Below, in pieces: positions 1 to 8,878 of a stretch of DNA of 64,000 nt (positions within the stretch are counted from its first letter, which is position 1; each line of letters starts with the position of its first letter). Both the position numbers and the translations under genes were made by a program. The notes beneath the pieces are model-generated. The model did not search any database, had not been told where the DNA came from, and worked only from the letters and a program-made list of their open reading frames with translations. This DNA is from Streptomyces europaeiscabiei (GTDB lineage Bacteria > Actinomycetota > Actinomycetes > Streptomycetales > Streptomycetaceae). The stretch covers positions 5,398,001 to 5,462,000 of the forward strand of contig NZ_CP107841.1 in assembly GCF_036346855.1 (NCBI RefSeq). The letters are read 5' to 3'.

Positions 1-178
1 GGTCTGGCAGACCGCGATCAACCCCGTGGTCGCCCTCGAACTCATCGCCTCCGGAGCCTGGCACGGCAGCGGCGTGCTCGGCCCCGAAGCGCTGCCTCCC
101 CGGCCCTTCCTCGACCTGCTGACGGAGTACGGCTCGCCGTGGGGCATGCGCGAGGACGTCACAAGCGAGCCTGGATAG
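1..178 (+). CDS. Saccharopine dehydrogenase-like oxidoreductase, C-terminal end (partial)
   Basis: The open frame begins outside the window and reads from base 2 to a TAG at 176-178, giving the last 58 residues. The visible tail contains GSGVLGPEA and ends with a short stretch around YGSPWGMRED. This resembles the C-terminus of the saccharopine dehydrogenase / lysine 6-dehydrogenase-like family of actinomycetes, whose last residues typically read GAGVLGPEAF...PFL. The dinucleotide-binding N-terminus is not in the window, so the substrate cannot be judged. A 59-base gap separates it from the permease gene, which has its own ribosome binding site. Confidence 0.55.
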   Translation, partial: VWQTAINPVVALELIASGAWHGSGVLGPEALPPRPFLDLLTEYGSPWGMREDVTSEPG

Positions 179-237
179 CGTAGAAAGTCCCTTAGCCCCC
201 TGTTGTCTGGATTCACCTACAACCGGAGCGAGGGACC

Positions 238-1737
238 ATGGCCGACGACACCGCTGACGCACGCCCGCCCGACGGACTGAAGCCCAACGCGATCGGCTTC
301 GTCGACGCGCTCGTCATCGGGCTCAACGCGACCTCCCCCGCCTACTCCCTGGCGGCGGTCATCGGCCCGGTCGTGGCACTCGTGGGCATCTACGCCCCCG
401 GCGTGATGGTCGCCTCGTTCGTACCGATGCTGCTGATCGCGTCGGCGTTCTACTACCTCAACAAGGTCGACCAGGACTGCGGTACGACCTTCTCGTGGGT
501 CACCCGGGCGATGGGACCGTGGGCCGGCTGGCTCGGCGGCTGGGCCATCGCGATGACCGGGGTCCTGGTGGTCGGGTCGCTGGCGGACGTCGCCGTGAGC
601 TTCGCCCTGCTCGCCTTCGGCCTCGACAGCTGGGCCGACAACGACGTCGTACGCCAGTCGCTCGCGGTGCTGCTCATCCTTGTGATGACGGCCGTGTGCG
701 TCATCGGCACCGAGGTGTCGGCCAAGGTGCAGAACGTCCTGATCCTCGCCCAGGTCGTCTGCCTGCTCGCCTTCGCGGTGGTGGCGCTCTACCGCGTCTA
801 CGCCGACACCGGCACCCTCGACTCCGTCGATCCGTCGCTCGGCTGGCTGAACCCCTTCGGGGCCGGCGGCGCGACGCTCACCGCAGCCCTGCTGCTGGGC
901 GTGTTCATCTACTGGGGCTGGGAGTCGGCGGTCAACCTCACCGAGGAGGTCGAGGACTCCGCCACCGCTCCCGGCAGGGCGGGCGTCTGGTCGACGGTCA
1001 TTCTGCTGGTGACCTATGTATCGGTCGGCTACGCGGTCGTCGCCTATGCCGGAACCGCCTATCTGACCGACAACGCGGACGACGAGGAGTACATCTTCGC
1101 GCTGCTCGCCGGTGAGGTGATGGGCGGCTGGGACTGGGTCGTCCTGCTCGCGGTCTCGACGTCCGCGCTGGCGTCGACGCAGACGACGATCATCCCGGCG
1201 TCCCGCACGGCGCTGTCCATGGCCCGCAGGCACGCGCTGCCCGCGCACTTCGCGCACATCGCCCCGCGCTTCCGCACGCCAGACGTGAGCACGTGGTGGG
1301 TCGCCGCCATCGCCATCGCCTGGTACGTCGTCGTCAACCAGATCAGCGAGAACGCGCTCTTCGACTCGCTCACCGCGCTGTCACTGCTGATCGCGTTCTA
1401 CTACGCGCTCACGGGCGTCGCCTGCGCGGTCTACTACCGTCGCCATCTGACCGAGAGCGTCCACCACTTCCTGCTCATCGGCCTCGGCCCGCTGGCCGGC
1501 GCCGGACTGCTGGCGTGGCTGCTGGTGGAATCGGTCTCCGACATGGCCGACCCCGCGAACTCCTACAGCGGCGTCTCCTGGTTCGGGCTCGGCCCGCCGC
1601 TCGTCATCGGCATCGGCATCGCGCTCACGGGCGTGGTGCTCATGGTCGTGCTGCGCCTGGTGACCCCCGCCTTCTGGTCGGAACGCCCGGGCGTCGCCGA
1701 CCCCCGGCTCGTCCATGGAAAGGGCAAGGAGTCCTGA
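238..1737 (+). CDS. APC superfamily amino-acid permease
   Basis: This is a 499-residue integral membrane protein with about twelve hydrophobic segments starting near residue 20. The first segment region (GFVDALVIGLNATSPAYSLA) has the glycine/serine-rich unwound helix expected of the amino acid-polyamine-organocation family, which imports amino acids or amines by cation symport or exchange. Length and topology are full for the family. The start is the ATG after GGAGCGAGGGACC, a good ribosome binding site. The stop lies one base before the ATG of a universal stress protein, so the two are almost certainly one operon. APC permease/UspA pairs are common in actinobacteria, where the soluble partner may sense nucleotide or stress state. 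The substrate cannot be deduced. Confidence 0.88.
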   Translation: MADDTADARPPDGLKPNAIGFVDALVIGLNATSPAYSLAAVIGPVVALVGIYAPGVMVASFVPMLLIASAFYYLNKVDQDCGTTFSWVTRAMGPWAGWLGGWAIAMTGVLVVGSLADVAVSFALLAFGLDSWADNDVVRQSLAVLLILVMTAVCVIGTEVSAKVQNVLILAQVVCLLAFAVVALYRVYADTGTLDSVDPSLGWLNPFGAGGATLTAALLLGVFIYWGWESAVNLTEEVEDSATAPGRAGVWSTVILLVTYVSVGYAVVAYAGTAYLTDNADDEEYIFALLAGEVMGGWDWVVLLAVSTSALASTQTTIIPASRTALSMARRHALPAHFAHIAPRFRTPDVSTWWVAAIAIAWYVVVNQISENALFDSLTALSLLIAFYYALTGVACAVYYRRHLTESVHHFLLIGLGPLAGAGLLAWLLVESVSDMADPANSYSGVSWFGLGPPLVIGIGIALTGVVLMVVLRLVTPAFWSERPGVADPRLVHGKGKES

Positions 1738-1738
1738 G

Positions 1739-2158
1739 ATGCCGATCGTTCTCGGATACGACGAGTCGCCGGGCGCCCTGCGCGCGCTGCGGGTCGCGAT
1801 CGAGGTGTCCGCCAACTACGGCGAGCCCCTCGTGCTGGTCTACGGCGCCGCGGTCCCGGGCGGCAGGGGCGAGGAGTACCGGACCCACCGTGAGGCACTC
1901 CACCAGGCCGGACGCGTCGCACTCGAACACGCTGTCACGGCGGCCGAGGCGGCCGGCGTACCGACCCTTGTCGAGATCATCGACCAGAAGCCGGCGCAGG
2001 CGCTGATCGACGCCGCGACACGCCACGAGGCCCGGCTCATCGTGGTGGGCACATGGGGCGAGAGCCCCATGCGCGGGGCCCTGCTGGGCTCGACCCCGCA
2101 CAAACTGCTGCACCTGTCGCACTTCCCCGTCCTCTGCGTGCCGGCCGAGGAGGAATGA
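1739..2158 (+). CDS. Universal stress protein (UspA family)
   Basis: This 139-residue single Usp domain begins MPIVLGYDESPGA, with the usual beta1 strand and aspartate that contact ATP. It ends with the nucleotide-binding signature G-x2-G-x9-G-S (GTWG, nine residues, then GS), followed by VLCVP. That motif is intact, so it belongs to the ATP-binding class. An upstream in-frame ATG at 1715 exists, but the ATG at 1739 is preferred because AAGGAG sits eight bases before it and the Usp fold starts there. It follows the permease with a one-base gap, so it is translationally coupled and probably works with that transporter. Confidence 0.88.
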   Translation: MPIVLGYDESPGALRALRVAIEVSANYGEPLVLVYGAAVPGGRGEEYRTHREALHQAGRVALEHAVTAAEAAGVPTLVEIIDQKPAQALIDAATRHEARLIVVGTWGESPMRGALLGSTPHKLLHLSHFPVLCVPAEEE

Positions 2159-2206
2159 GGCACGCGGAGAACGGGGTGGAGCGGTCCTACGTGGTGACTG
2201 GTGTGG

Positions 2207-3940
2207 TCACTGCTCGGGCGTACCGCCGAAGCGCTCCTTGTACGTCTCCAGGTCTTCCTCCGTCAGCTTTGCGAAGAGGACCGGTGGGACGGTGAAGGGG
2301 GTGCCGGCCGGGACGAAGTCCAGGGTCTTGGCCTCCTCGGCGGTGACCCAGACGGCTGTGTCGTCCTTGAGGTCGAAGGCGGCGCGCATGGTGGCCGAGG
2401 ACGCCGGGATGAAGGGCTCGGAGACCACCGAGTAGAGGTGGATCAGGTTCATGGCGGTGCGCAGGGTGAGGGCCGCGGCCTCCTGGTCGGTCTTGATCTC
2501 CAGCCAGGGGGCCTTCTCCTCCAGGTAGGAGTTGCCCGCCGACCACAGGGCGCGCAGCGCGGCCGCGGCCTTGCGGAACTGGAGGGCCTCCATCTGCGAC
2601 TCGTACTCGGCGAGGAGACGGGCGATCTCCTCGCCCAGCTTCGCCTCCGGCTCGCCGGCCGCCGCGCCCGCGGGCACCTCGTCGCCGAAGCGCTTGCGGG
2701 AGAAGGACAGGACGCGGTTGACGAAGTTGCCGAGGGTGTCGGCGAGGTCCTTGTTGACCGTGGCGGTGAAGTGCTCCCAGGTGAAGGACGAGTCGTCCGA
2801 CTCGGGGGCGTTGGCGATGAGGAAGTACCGCCAGTAGTCCGCCGGGAGGATCTCCAGCGCCTGGTCGGTGAAGACGCCCCGCTTCTGGGAGGTGGAGAAC
2901 TTTCCGCCGTAGTACGTCAGCCAGTTGAAGGACTTGACGTAGTCGACCTTCTTCCACGGCTCACGGATGCCCAGCTCGGTGGCCGGGAACATCACCGTGT
3001 GGAAGGGGACGTTGTCCTTCGCCATGAACTGCGTGTAGCGGACCGGGTGGTCACCGGAGTCGGCCTCGTACCACCACGACTTCCAGTCCCGGGTCTCGCC
3101 GTCCGGGGCCGCGTCCGACCATTCCTTCGTCGCGCCGATGTACTCGATCGGGGCGTCGAACCAGACGTAGAAGACCTTGCCCTCCGCCGCCAGTTCCGGC
3201 CAGGTGTCGGCGGGGACCGGGACGCCCCAGTCCAGGTCACGGGTGATGGCGCGGTCGTGCAGGCCCTCGTTCAGCCACTTACGGGCGATGGAGGACGACA
3301 GGTGCGGCCACTCCTCCTCGTGGGCCGCCACCCACGCCTCGACCTCGTGCTGCAGCTTGGACTGCAGGAGGAAGAGGTGCTTGGTCTCGCGGACCTCCAG
3401 GTCGGTGGAGCCGGAGATCGCCGAGCGCGGGTCGATCAGGTCCGTGGGGTCCAGGACACGCGTGCAGTTCTCGCACTGGTCGCCGCGGGCCTTGTCGTAG
3501 CCGCAGTGCGGGCAGGTGCCCTCCACGTAGCGGTCCGGGAGGAAGCGGCCGTCGGTGGGCGAGTACACCTGGCGGATGGCCCGCTCCTCGATGAACCCGT
3601 TCTCCTTCAGCCGGCGGGCGAAGTGCTGGGTGATCTCGACGTTCTGCGGGCTGGAGCTGCGGCCGAAGTAGTCGAAGGCGAGCGCGAAGCCGTCGTAGAC
3701 GGCCTTCTGCGCGTCGTGCGCCTGCGCGCAGAACTCGGCGACCGGCAGGCCCCGCTCCTTGGCGGCCAGCTCGGCCGGGGTGCCGTGCTCGTCCGTCGCA
3801 CAGATGTACAGGACGTCGTGGCCGCGCTGACGGAGAAAGCGGGAGTACACGTCCGCCGGGAGCATGGACCCCACCATGTTGCCCAGGTGCTTGATCCCGT
3901 TGATGTACGGAAGGGCGCTGGTGATGAGGTGTCGAGCCAT
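2207..3940 (-). CDS. metG: Methionine--tRNA ligase, paralogue 1 (KFSTS type)
   Basis: This 577-residue class I aminoacyl-tRNA synthetase charges tRNA-Met. The HIGH signature appears as HLGN (residues 18-21). A CP1 zinc knuckle is formed by C143, C146, C156 and C159. The KMSKS loop is the variant KFSTS (347-351), followed by an anticodon-binding helical domain. It lacks the C-terminal EMAP-like tRNA-binding domain. The ATG at 3940 is preferred over an ATG 32 codons upstream because the family begins at [10 protein letters not shown] and GGGAG precedes it. A second, clearly different MetRS is 2.4 kb away. One copy may be a house-keeping enzyme and this one a conditionally used or inhibitor-tolerant copy, but the sequence does not prove that. 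Confidence 0.92.
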   Translation of the reverse strand: MARHLITSALPYINGIKHLGNMVGSMLPADVYSRFLRQRGHDVLYICATDEHGTPAELAAKERGLPVAEFCAQAHDAQKAVYDGFALAFDYFGRSSSPQNVEITQHFARRLKENGFIEERAIRQVYSPTDGRFLPDRYVEGTCPHCGYDKARGDQCENCTRVLDPTDLIDPRSAISGSTDLEVRETKHLFLLQSKLQHEVEAWVAAHEEEWPHLSSSIARKWLNEGLHDRAITRDLDWGVPVPADTWPELAAEGKVFYVWFDAPIEYIGATKEWSDAAPDGETRDWKSWWYEADSGDHPVRYTQFMAKDNVPFHTVMFPATELGIREPWKKVDYVKSFNWLTYYGGKFSTSQKRGVFTDQALEILPADYWRYFLIANAPESDDSSFTWEHFTATVNKDLADTLGNFVNRVLSFSRKRFGDEVPAGAAAGEPEAKLGEEIARLLAEYESQMEALQFRKAAAALRALWSAGNSYLEEKAPWLEIKTDQEAAALTLRTAMNLIHLYSVVSEPFIPASSATMRAAFDLKDDTAVWVTAEEAKTLDFVPAGTPFTVPPVLFAKLTEEDLETYKERFGGTPEQ

Positions 3941-4003
3941 TGGAGGGCTGCTCCCAGGTTGGATTTCTTGCTGCTTTGCGAACTCTGAAATCGTAGCTGC
4001 GAG

Positions 4004-4057
4004 TGGACACTCCAGACGCCCATATATACTTTCCATGCGCTCATCTATACGGGGAGG
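4004..4057 (+). promoter_or_regulatory. Probable promoter/operator and RBS of the VapBC operon
   Basis: An AT-rich island precedes vapB. TGGACA (4004-4009) could be a -35 and TATACT (4025-4030) a -10, although the spacer is only 15 bases. The motif ATATATAC recurs as ATCTATAC about 20 bases later, around 4044-4051. Such repeated half-sites are where a VapB antitoxin would be expected to bind for autoregulation. GGGGAGG at 4051-4057 is the ribosome binding site. The metG paralogue diverges from the other side. This reading is inference from spacing only. Confidence 0.3.
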
Positions 4058-4063
4058 TCTGTC

Positions 4064-4273
4064 ATGTCGAAGCTGCTCATCGAGGTCGACGACGAGGCTC
4101 TGGCGGAGGCCCAGCTCCTGCTGGGCACGAAGACCAAGAAGGACACCGTCAACACCGCGCTGCTGGAAGTCGCCAAGCGGCGCAGCCGGGCCATAGCGCT
4201 GGCCAAGCTCCGTGAGAGGGGGGCGCGTGGTGACTTCGACATCCTTCTGGACAAGAGGAACTACCGCCGGTGA
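4064..4273 (+). CDS. vapB: VapB-like type II antitoxin
   Basis: This 69-residue protein begins [13 protein letters not shown] and contains [19 protein letters not shown], the ribbon-helix-helix pattern of VapB antitoxins (DUF2191-like), which bind operator DNA as dimers. The C-terminal [10 protein letters not shown] segment is the part expected to wrap the toxin active site. The start is supported by GGGGAGG seven bases upstream. Its stop overlaps the GTG of the toxin by four bases, the usual coupling of antitoxin-first pairs. It should neutralise the PIN toxin and repress the operon with it. Confidence 0.9.
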   Translation: MSKLLIEVDDEALAEAQLLLGTKTKKDTVNTALLEVAKRRSRAIALAKLRERGARGDFDILLDKRNYRR

Positions 4274-4707
4274 GTGATGTCTCGTATCTGATCGACACCT
4301 CGGCGGCCGTGCGCCTGCTCAGCAGCGATGCGTACGACGAAGGCTGGGGACAGGCGCTCGACAACGGGCTGGTCGCGCTGTGCGATCTGACCGAGTTGGA
4401 GATCCTCTTCTCCGCTCGCGGGCGAGCGGACCGCGAAGGCATTCAGGAGGAGCTGCGGCAACTGTTCAGCTGGACCCTGATGCCCGACGGCATCTATCAG
4501 CGTGCTCGCGAGGTTCAGCAGGCGCTCACCGACAACGGTGAGCACCGTTCGGCCGGACCGGTCGACCTGCTCGTGGCCGCCACGGCCGAGTTGTCGGGCC
4601 TGACCCTGCTCCACCACGACCGGGACTTCGACACCGTCGCCCGCCGTACGGGCCAGTCGACCGCCTGGCTGGCCGAGCCCGAGTCTCCCGGGTCACCTGA
4701 GTCCTGA
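4270..4707 (+). CDS. vapC: VapC-like PIN-domain ribonuclease toxin
   Basis: This 145-residue PIN domain has acidic residues in the expected order: D9 in YLIDTSA, E42 in LTELEI, D103 in PVDLLVAA and D121 in HHDRDFD. They would coordinate Mg2+ for RNA cleavage. The GTG start is fused to the antitoxin stop as GTGA. VapC enzymes usually cut tRNA or rRNA at specific sites. The pair lies between two methionyl-tRNA synthetase genes, but I see no sequence evidence that initiator tRNA is the target. All acidic residues are present, so the toxin looks functional. A strong hairpin follows the gene. Confidence 0.9.
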   Translation: MSDVSYLIDTSAAVRLLSSDAYDEGWGQALDNGLVALCDLTELEILFSARGRADREGIQEELRQLFSWTLMPDGIYQRAREVQQALTDNGEHRSAGPVDLLVAATAELSGLTLLHHDRDFDTVARRTGQSTAWLAEPESPGSPES

Positions 4708-4723
4708 GAACACTGGTGGACAT

Positions 4724-4766
4724 GACTGGGCCCCGGGAACGGACAGCTCGTTCCCGGGGCCCAGTC
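4724..4766. terminator. Bidirectional hairpin terminator
   Basis: GACTGGGCCCCGGGAACG (from 4724) pairs with CGTTCCCGGGGCCCAGTC (to 4766) across a seven-base loop, a perfect stem of about 17-18 bp. It sits between the convergent vapC and metG paralogue 2 genes and can serve both. No U-tract is present, as is usual in Streptomyces. Confidence 0.85.
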
Positions 4767-4783
4767 ACGCCCTTGTGTACGTG

Positions 4784-6391
4784 CTACGCGCTCGGCTTCT
4801 CCTCCAGGCGGGGGAACAGCACCGCGCCCTTGGTGATCGTCGCGCCCGCCGGGAGCCGGCCCCAGACGGCGGCGTCGGCGACCCTCTGGTCGGGGAGCGC
4901 GCCGAGAACGGCGTCCGCGCCGAGGGAGTCCCAGAGCTTCTGTGAGGTGTCCGGCATGACCGGGTTGAGCAGGACCGCCACCGCGCGGAGCGACTCCGCG
5001 GCCGTGTAGAGGATCGTCGACAGGCGGGCCCGGCTCTCCGGCGATTCGTCCTTGGCCACCTTCCACGGCTCCTGATCCGTGATGTAGCCGTTGACCTGCT
5101 TCACGAAGTCGAAGACCGCCAGGATGCCGCCCTGGAAGTCCAGGTCGTCGCCGATACGGCGGTCGGCCTCGGCCACCGCTTCGGCCAGGCCGCCCTGGAT
5201 CGCCTTCTCGGCCTCGCCCGCGGCCGTCGCCTCGGGCAGTGTGCCGCCGAAGTACTTGCCGACCATCGCGGCCACGCGCGACGCGAGGTTGCCGTAGTCG
5301 TTGGCCAGCTCGCTCGTGTAGCGGGCGGAGAAGTCCTCCCAGGAGAACGAGCCGTCCTGGCCGAACGCGATGGCGCGCAGGAAGTACCAGCGGTACGCGT
5401 CCACACCGAAGTGGGAGGTCAGGTCCTGCGGCTTGATGCCCGTCAGATTCGACTTCGACATCTTCTCGCCGCCGACCATCAGCCAGCCGTTGGCCGCGAC
5501 CTTGCCCGGCAGCGGGAGGTTCTGCGCCATCAGCATCGCGGGCCAGATGATCGCGTGGAAGCGGAGGATGTCCTTGCCGACCAGGTGCACATCAGCGGGG
5601 AAGGTGTTCTCGAACTTCTCCGGGTTCTCGTTGTAGCCGACTGCCGTCGCGTAGTTCAGCAGCGCGTCGATCCACACGTAGATCACGTGCCTGTCGTCCC
5701 ACGGGACAGGAACGCCCCAGTCGAAGGTGGAACGGGAGATGGAGAGGTCCTGGAGGCCCTGGCGTACGAAGTTCACGACCTCGTTGCGCGCCGACTCGGG
5801 CTGGATGAAGTCCGGGTTCGCCTCGTAGTGGGCGAGCAGCTTCTCGCCGTACTCGCTGAGCTTGAAGAAGTAGTTCTCCTCCTTGAGGATCTCCACCGGC
5901 TTCTTGTGGATGGCACACAGCTTCGTGCCGTCCTCGGCCTCGATGAGGTCGCCGGGGAGCTTGTACTCCTCGCAGCCCACGCAGTACGGGCCCTCGTAGC
6001 CGCCCTTGTAGATCTCGCCCTTGTCGTGGAGATCCTGGACGAACTCCTGGACGCGGTCCGTGTGGCGCTTCTCCGTCGTACGGATGAAGTCGTCGTTCGA
6101 GATGTTCAGGTGCTCCCAGAGGGGCTTCCAGGCTTCGTCGACGAGTTTGTCCGCCCACTCCTGCGGGCTGACACCGTTCGCCTCCGCGGTGCGCATGATC
6201 TTCTGACCGTGCTCGTCCGTGCCGGTGAGATACCACACCCTCTCGCCGCGCTGACGGTGCCAGCGGGTGAGCACGTCGCCTGCGACGGTCGTATAGGCGT
6301 GGCCCAGGTGAGGAGCGTCGTTGACGTAATAAATGGGGGTGGAGACGTAGTACGCCTTCCTGCCCTGCTTCTCGGATCCAGTGGCCGCCAT
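4784..6391 (-). CDS. metG: Methionine--tRNA ligase, paralogue 2 (KMSKS type)
   Basis: This 535-residue class I synthetase has HLGH at residues 28-31 and a canonical KMSKS at 310-314. In place of a clean zinc knuckle it has YCVGCEEYKL...CAIHKK, giving C-x2-C followed by a C and a histidine. This fits the shorter bacterial MetRS class rather than that of the first copy. The Rossmann core, stem-contact fold and helical anticodon-binding domain are all present, and there is no C-terminal EMAP domain. The ATG at 6391 begins MAATGSEKQG, just before the conserved AYYVSTPIYYVN strand. It shares only general family similarity with the other copy, so this is not a recent duplication. It is probably the main cellular enzyme. 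Confidence 0.93.
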   Translation of the reverse strand: MAATGSEKQGRKAYYVSTPIYYVNDAPHLGHAYTTVAGDVLTRWHRQRGERVWYLTGTDEHGQKIMRTAEANGVSPQEWADKLVDEAWKPLWEHLNISNDDFIRTTEKRHTDRVQEFVQDLHDKGEIYKGGYEGPYCVGCEEYKLPGDLIEAEDGTKLCAIHKKPVEILKEENYFFKLSEYGEKLLAHYEANPDFIQPESARNEVVNFVRQGLQDLSISRSTFDWGVPVPWDDRHVIYVWIDALLNYATAVGYNENPEKFENTFPADVHLVGKDILRFHAIIWPAMLMAQNLPLPGKVAANGWLMVGGEKMSKSNLTGIKPQDLTSHFGVDAYRWYFLRAIAFGQDGSFSWEDFSARYTSELANDYGNLASRVAAMVGKYFGGTLPEATAAGEAEKAIQGGLAEAVAEADRRIGDDLDFQGGILAVFDFVKQVNGYITDQEPWKVAKDESPESRARLSTILYTAAESLRAVAVLLNPVMPDTSQKLWDSLGADAVLGALPDQRVADAAVWGRLPAGATITKGAVLFPRLEEKPSA

Positions 6392-6455
6392 GGGCGAAAT
6401 CCTACTGGCCGGGGGAAGATCGACTCACGCTGATTACGGGCGGGAGGATTACGGG

Positions 6456-6486
6456 GACAGGGCCCGGGGTAAGGCCGGGCCCTGTC
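6456..6486. terminator. Hairpin terminator of the VWA gene
   Basis: GACAGGGCCCGG (6456-6467) pairs perfectly with CCGGGCCCTGTC (6475-6486) around a seven-base loop. It lies just past the stop of the minus-strand VWA gene and before the start region of metG paralogue 2, which has its own upstream sequence. Confidence 0.8.
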
Positions 6487-6534
6487 GGTCGTTGTGCGGA
6501 AGGCTTTCCAGGTTCTCCAGGTTCTACGAGTGGG

Positions 6535-8625
6535 CTACGGCCGCCAGGTGGCCAGGATGCCCTCGTAGACCTCGGCGTCCGTGAGTTCGCGCGGGGTCTC
6601 GCCCGCCAGGAAGTGGGACGTGTTGTCCGTCTTCAGCTTGCGGAGATAGTCGAAGGCCTTGTTCTCCGGGTCACCGAACGCGACGAACGCGAAGTGGACG
6701 GCCGGGTGGCTCTTCGCGGCCTCCGCGAGCGCCTGGTTCGCGGGCGTCTTGGCGTCCGGGGCGCCGTCGGTCTGGAAGACGACGAGGGCGGGGGTGCCGG
6801 CGTCGGCCGCCTTCTGGTGCTGGGCGAGCACCTCCTCGACGGCCACGTGGTAGCTGGTACGGCCCATGCGTCCCAGTCCGCCGTGCAGCTCGTCGACCTT
6901 GTTGTCGTACGAGTCGAGGGTCAGCTCGCCCGTGCCGTCCAGCTCCGTGGAGAAGAAGACGACGGGGACGGTGGGGGACTCGGGGTCGAGGTGGGCGGCG
7001 AGGGCGAGGGTCTGCTCACCGAGTGCCTGTGCCGAGCCGTCCTTGTAGTAGCCGCGCATCGACGCGGACCTGTCCAGGACGAGGTACACCTTGGCGCGGG
7101 CGTCGGTGAGGTCCCGCTTCCCGAGTACGGCCTGTGCGGCGTCGTACGCGGTGCGCAGGCTCGCGGGCACGGCGACCTCGGCTCCGCCTTCGGCCCCCTC
7201 GGTCTTCCCAGCCGCACCACCCGTGCGGCTTTCGTCGTCGGCCGCGGGTGCCACCTGCGGGGCGCCCTCACCGTCGGCGACCGCGGGTTCGGGGGTGGCG
7301 GCTGTGGCTGCGGCTACGGCTGCGGCCACAGGTTCGGGCGCGGCCTCCGGCTCCGGAACGACGGCCGGCTCCGGAACGACGGCCGGCTCGGGAGCGGCTT
7401 CCGGTTCGGTGGCGGCGGTCGGCTCCGGGGTGGCTTCCGGCTCGGTGGCAGCCACCGGCTCGGGGGTGGGTTCGGGCTCAGGGGCGGCTGCGGGCTCCGG
7501 AGTGGCTTCGGGCTCGTCCGCGGCTTCCGGTTCCGCCTTCTCGGAGGCAGCGTCGCTCTCCGGCGCGGCCTCCGGCTCCTCCACGGCTTCCGGCTCCGGC
7601 GCGGCCTCCGGCTCCTCCACGGCTTCCGGCTCCGGCGCGGCCTCGGGCTGGGTCTCGGTCTCGGCCTCGGGGGAGGCCACCGGCTCGGGAGTGGCTTCGG
7701 GCTGGGTCTCGGTCTCGGTCTCGGAGGAGGCCACCGGCTCAGGGGCGCCTTCGGGAGCGGTGGTGGCCGTCGGCTCGGGCGCGGCCTCCGGGGCGGCTTC
7801 CTCTTCCTTTACGGCTTCCGGTTCGGGGGTCGCCTCAACGACGGGCGCGGCCTCCGGCTCCGCCTCGGCCACGGGCTCAGCGGCGGCCACGGCGGCGGGC
7901 TCCGGCGCCTCCACCCCGGCGGGCTCGGCCTCGGCGACCGGCTCCGGGGCATCCTCCTTCGCAGCCACCGGCTCGGGCTCGGCCTCGGCAGCGACCTCGG
8001 GCTCGGCCTCGGCAGCCACGACCGGCTCGGCGTCGGCGGCGGCCGGTGCCTCAGGCTCAGCCGCGACCTCCGCCTCAGGCTCGCTCTTCGACGCGGCGGG
8101 CTCGGCCTCGGCCACCGGCTCAGCAAACTCCGTGTCGGCCGCGGCTCTCACCTCGGCCTCGGCGGACGCCGCGGGCTCGGGCTCGGCCACCGGCGTCTCC
8201 GGCTGGGCCTCGGCCACCGGCGTCTCCGCCTCGGTCGCCGCCTCGGCCTCAGCCGTCGGTGCGGCCGTCGCCTCCGGCTCTACCTGCGGCTCTACCTGCG
8301 GCTCTACCTGCGGCTTCGCCTCGGTCTCCCCGCCCCGCGGCTTCGGCACCGTCACGTTGTCGAAGGCGGCGGAGACGAGTTCGTCGGCGACGGAGGTGGG
8401 CGGCGTGGAGGCCACGGGCCCGGCCGCGGTCGTCGGCTCGGGCTCGGCCGACGGGGCCGGAACCCTCGGCTCGGCCTCCCGCGGGGAAGCCTGCGGGGAA
8501 GCCTCGGCCTCCGCCGCGGCGGCGGCCTCCGGCGAGGAAACCTGCTCCGCCCCCTGCGAAGGAACCGTGTCGCGCCCCTTGCGTGAGCGGCTGAACGCAT
8601 TCCGCAGGAGAGAGAGAATGCCCAT
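6535..8625 (-). CDS. VWA-domain (TerY-like) protein with long Ala/Glu/Pro spacer
   Basis: This is a 696-residue protein in three parts. The N-terminus ([19 protein letters not shown]) is short, basic and amphipathic. Roughly residues 40-455 are an Ala/Glu/Pro/Val repeat. The last 230 or so residues form a von Willebrand factor A domain with the metal-site motif DRSASM and a later QTDGAPD. The VWA fold is close to TerY/tellurite-resistance-associated proteins, which are cytosolic Mg2+/Ca2+-binding interaction modules. The ATG at 8625 has GAAGGG eight bases upstream. An ATG 40 codons earlier reads through non-conserved sequence and is rejected. The spacer is strongly acidic, predicted disordered, and internally repetitive at DNA level, so copy number probably varies between strains. 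Confidence 0.85.
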   Translation of the reverse strand: MGILSLLRNAFSRSRKGRDTVPSQGAEQVSSPEAAAAAEAEASPQASPREAEPRVPAPSAEPEPTTAAGPVASTPPTSVADELVSAAFDNVTVPKPRGGETEAKPQVEPQVEPQVEPEATAAPTAEAEAATEAETPVAEAQPETPVAEPEPAASAEAEVRAAADTEFAEPVAEAEPAASKSEPEAEVAAEPEAPAAADAEPVVAAEAEPEVAAEAEPEPVAAKEDAPEPVAEAEPAGVEAPEPAAVAAAEPVAEAEPEAAPVVEATPEPEAVKEEEAAPEAAPEPTATTAPEGAPEPVASSETETETQPEATPEPVASPEAETETQPEAAPEPEAVEEPEAAPEPEAVEEPEAAPESDAASEKAEPEAADEPEATPEPAAAPEPEPTPEPVAATEPEATPEPTAATEPEAAPEPAVVPEPAVVPEPEAAPEPVAAAVAAATAATPEPAVADGEGAPQVAPAADDESRTGGAAGKTEGAEGGAEVAVPASLRTAYDAAQAVLGKRDLTDARAKVYLVLDRSASMRGYYKDGSAQALGEQTLALAAHLDPESPTVPVVFFSTELDGTGELTLDSYDNKVDELHGGLGRMGRTSYHVAVEEVLAQHQKAADAGTPALVVFQTDGAPDAKTPANQALAEAAKSHPAVHFAFVAFGDPENKAFDYLRKLKTDNTSHFLAGETPRELTDAEVYEGILATWRP
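7330..8320 (-). repeat. Low-complexity coding repeat (Ala/Glu/Pro)
   Basis: Within the VWA gene, short units encoding variants of PEPEA, EAEP and PEPVA run for about 1 kb. Near-identical blocks include two adjacent copies encoding [12 protein letters not shown] around 7575-7630 and three consecutive QVEP-coding units around 8277-8312. The strand-symmetric codon bias makes long antisense frames here, which are artefacts. Confidence 0.75.
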
Positions 8626-8778
8626 GTGCGCAACCCTTCGGGTGAGTTGAAGCCCGTCAATCCCTGGCCAGGACGGACACGTAAGGTTAGCGGCCGGGCG
8701 TGGCGATCTTGGGGTGGGGCGGGGGGCTTTCACTATCTCCGCCACCCCGCGCTGTCAACACCGCCGCAACTGCCGCAG

Positions 8779-8811
8779 GTTCACCCCCCGTTCACCCTGC
8801 GTCCCCGTTCT
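8779..8811 (+). promoter_or_regulatory. PHO box (PhoP operator) upstream of phoX
   Basis: Two direct-repeat units, GTTCACCCCCC (8779-8789) and GTTCACCCTGC (8790-8800), lie in an exact 11-base register, followed by a weaker third unit GTCCCCGTTCT (8801-8811). The 11-nt GTTCACC-type repeat is the published PhoP binding unit of Streptomyces. TAGCGT (8828-8833) downstream could be the -10. The site is 68 bases before the GTG of a PhoX phosphatase, exactly the kind of gene PhoP activates when phosphate is short. Confidence 0.88.
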
Positions 8812-8878
8812 CGAACACACGCCCCCCTAGCGTCGCACTCACATCGAAAAGGCACATAAGACCATCGAGGAGCGCGCT

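Noticed and set aside
2201..3988. Plus-strand frame of 595 codons opposite metG paralogue 1
   Set aside because: It is entirely antisense to a complete synthetase with catalytic motifs, and Val/Gly/Arg-rich as expected for a shadow in GC-rich DNA.
6613..8586. Long plus-strand frames (up to 657 codons) rich in Gly/Arg/Leu or Ala/Ser opposite the VWA gene
   Set aside because: They are antisense shadows of the repetitive GC-rich spacer. They have no ribosome site and no domain, and end where the repeat ends.
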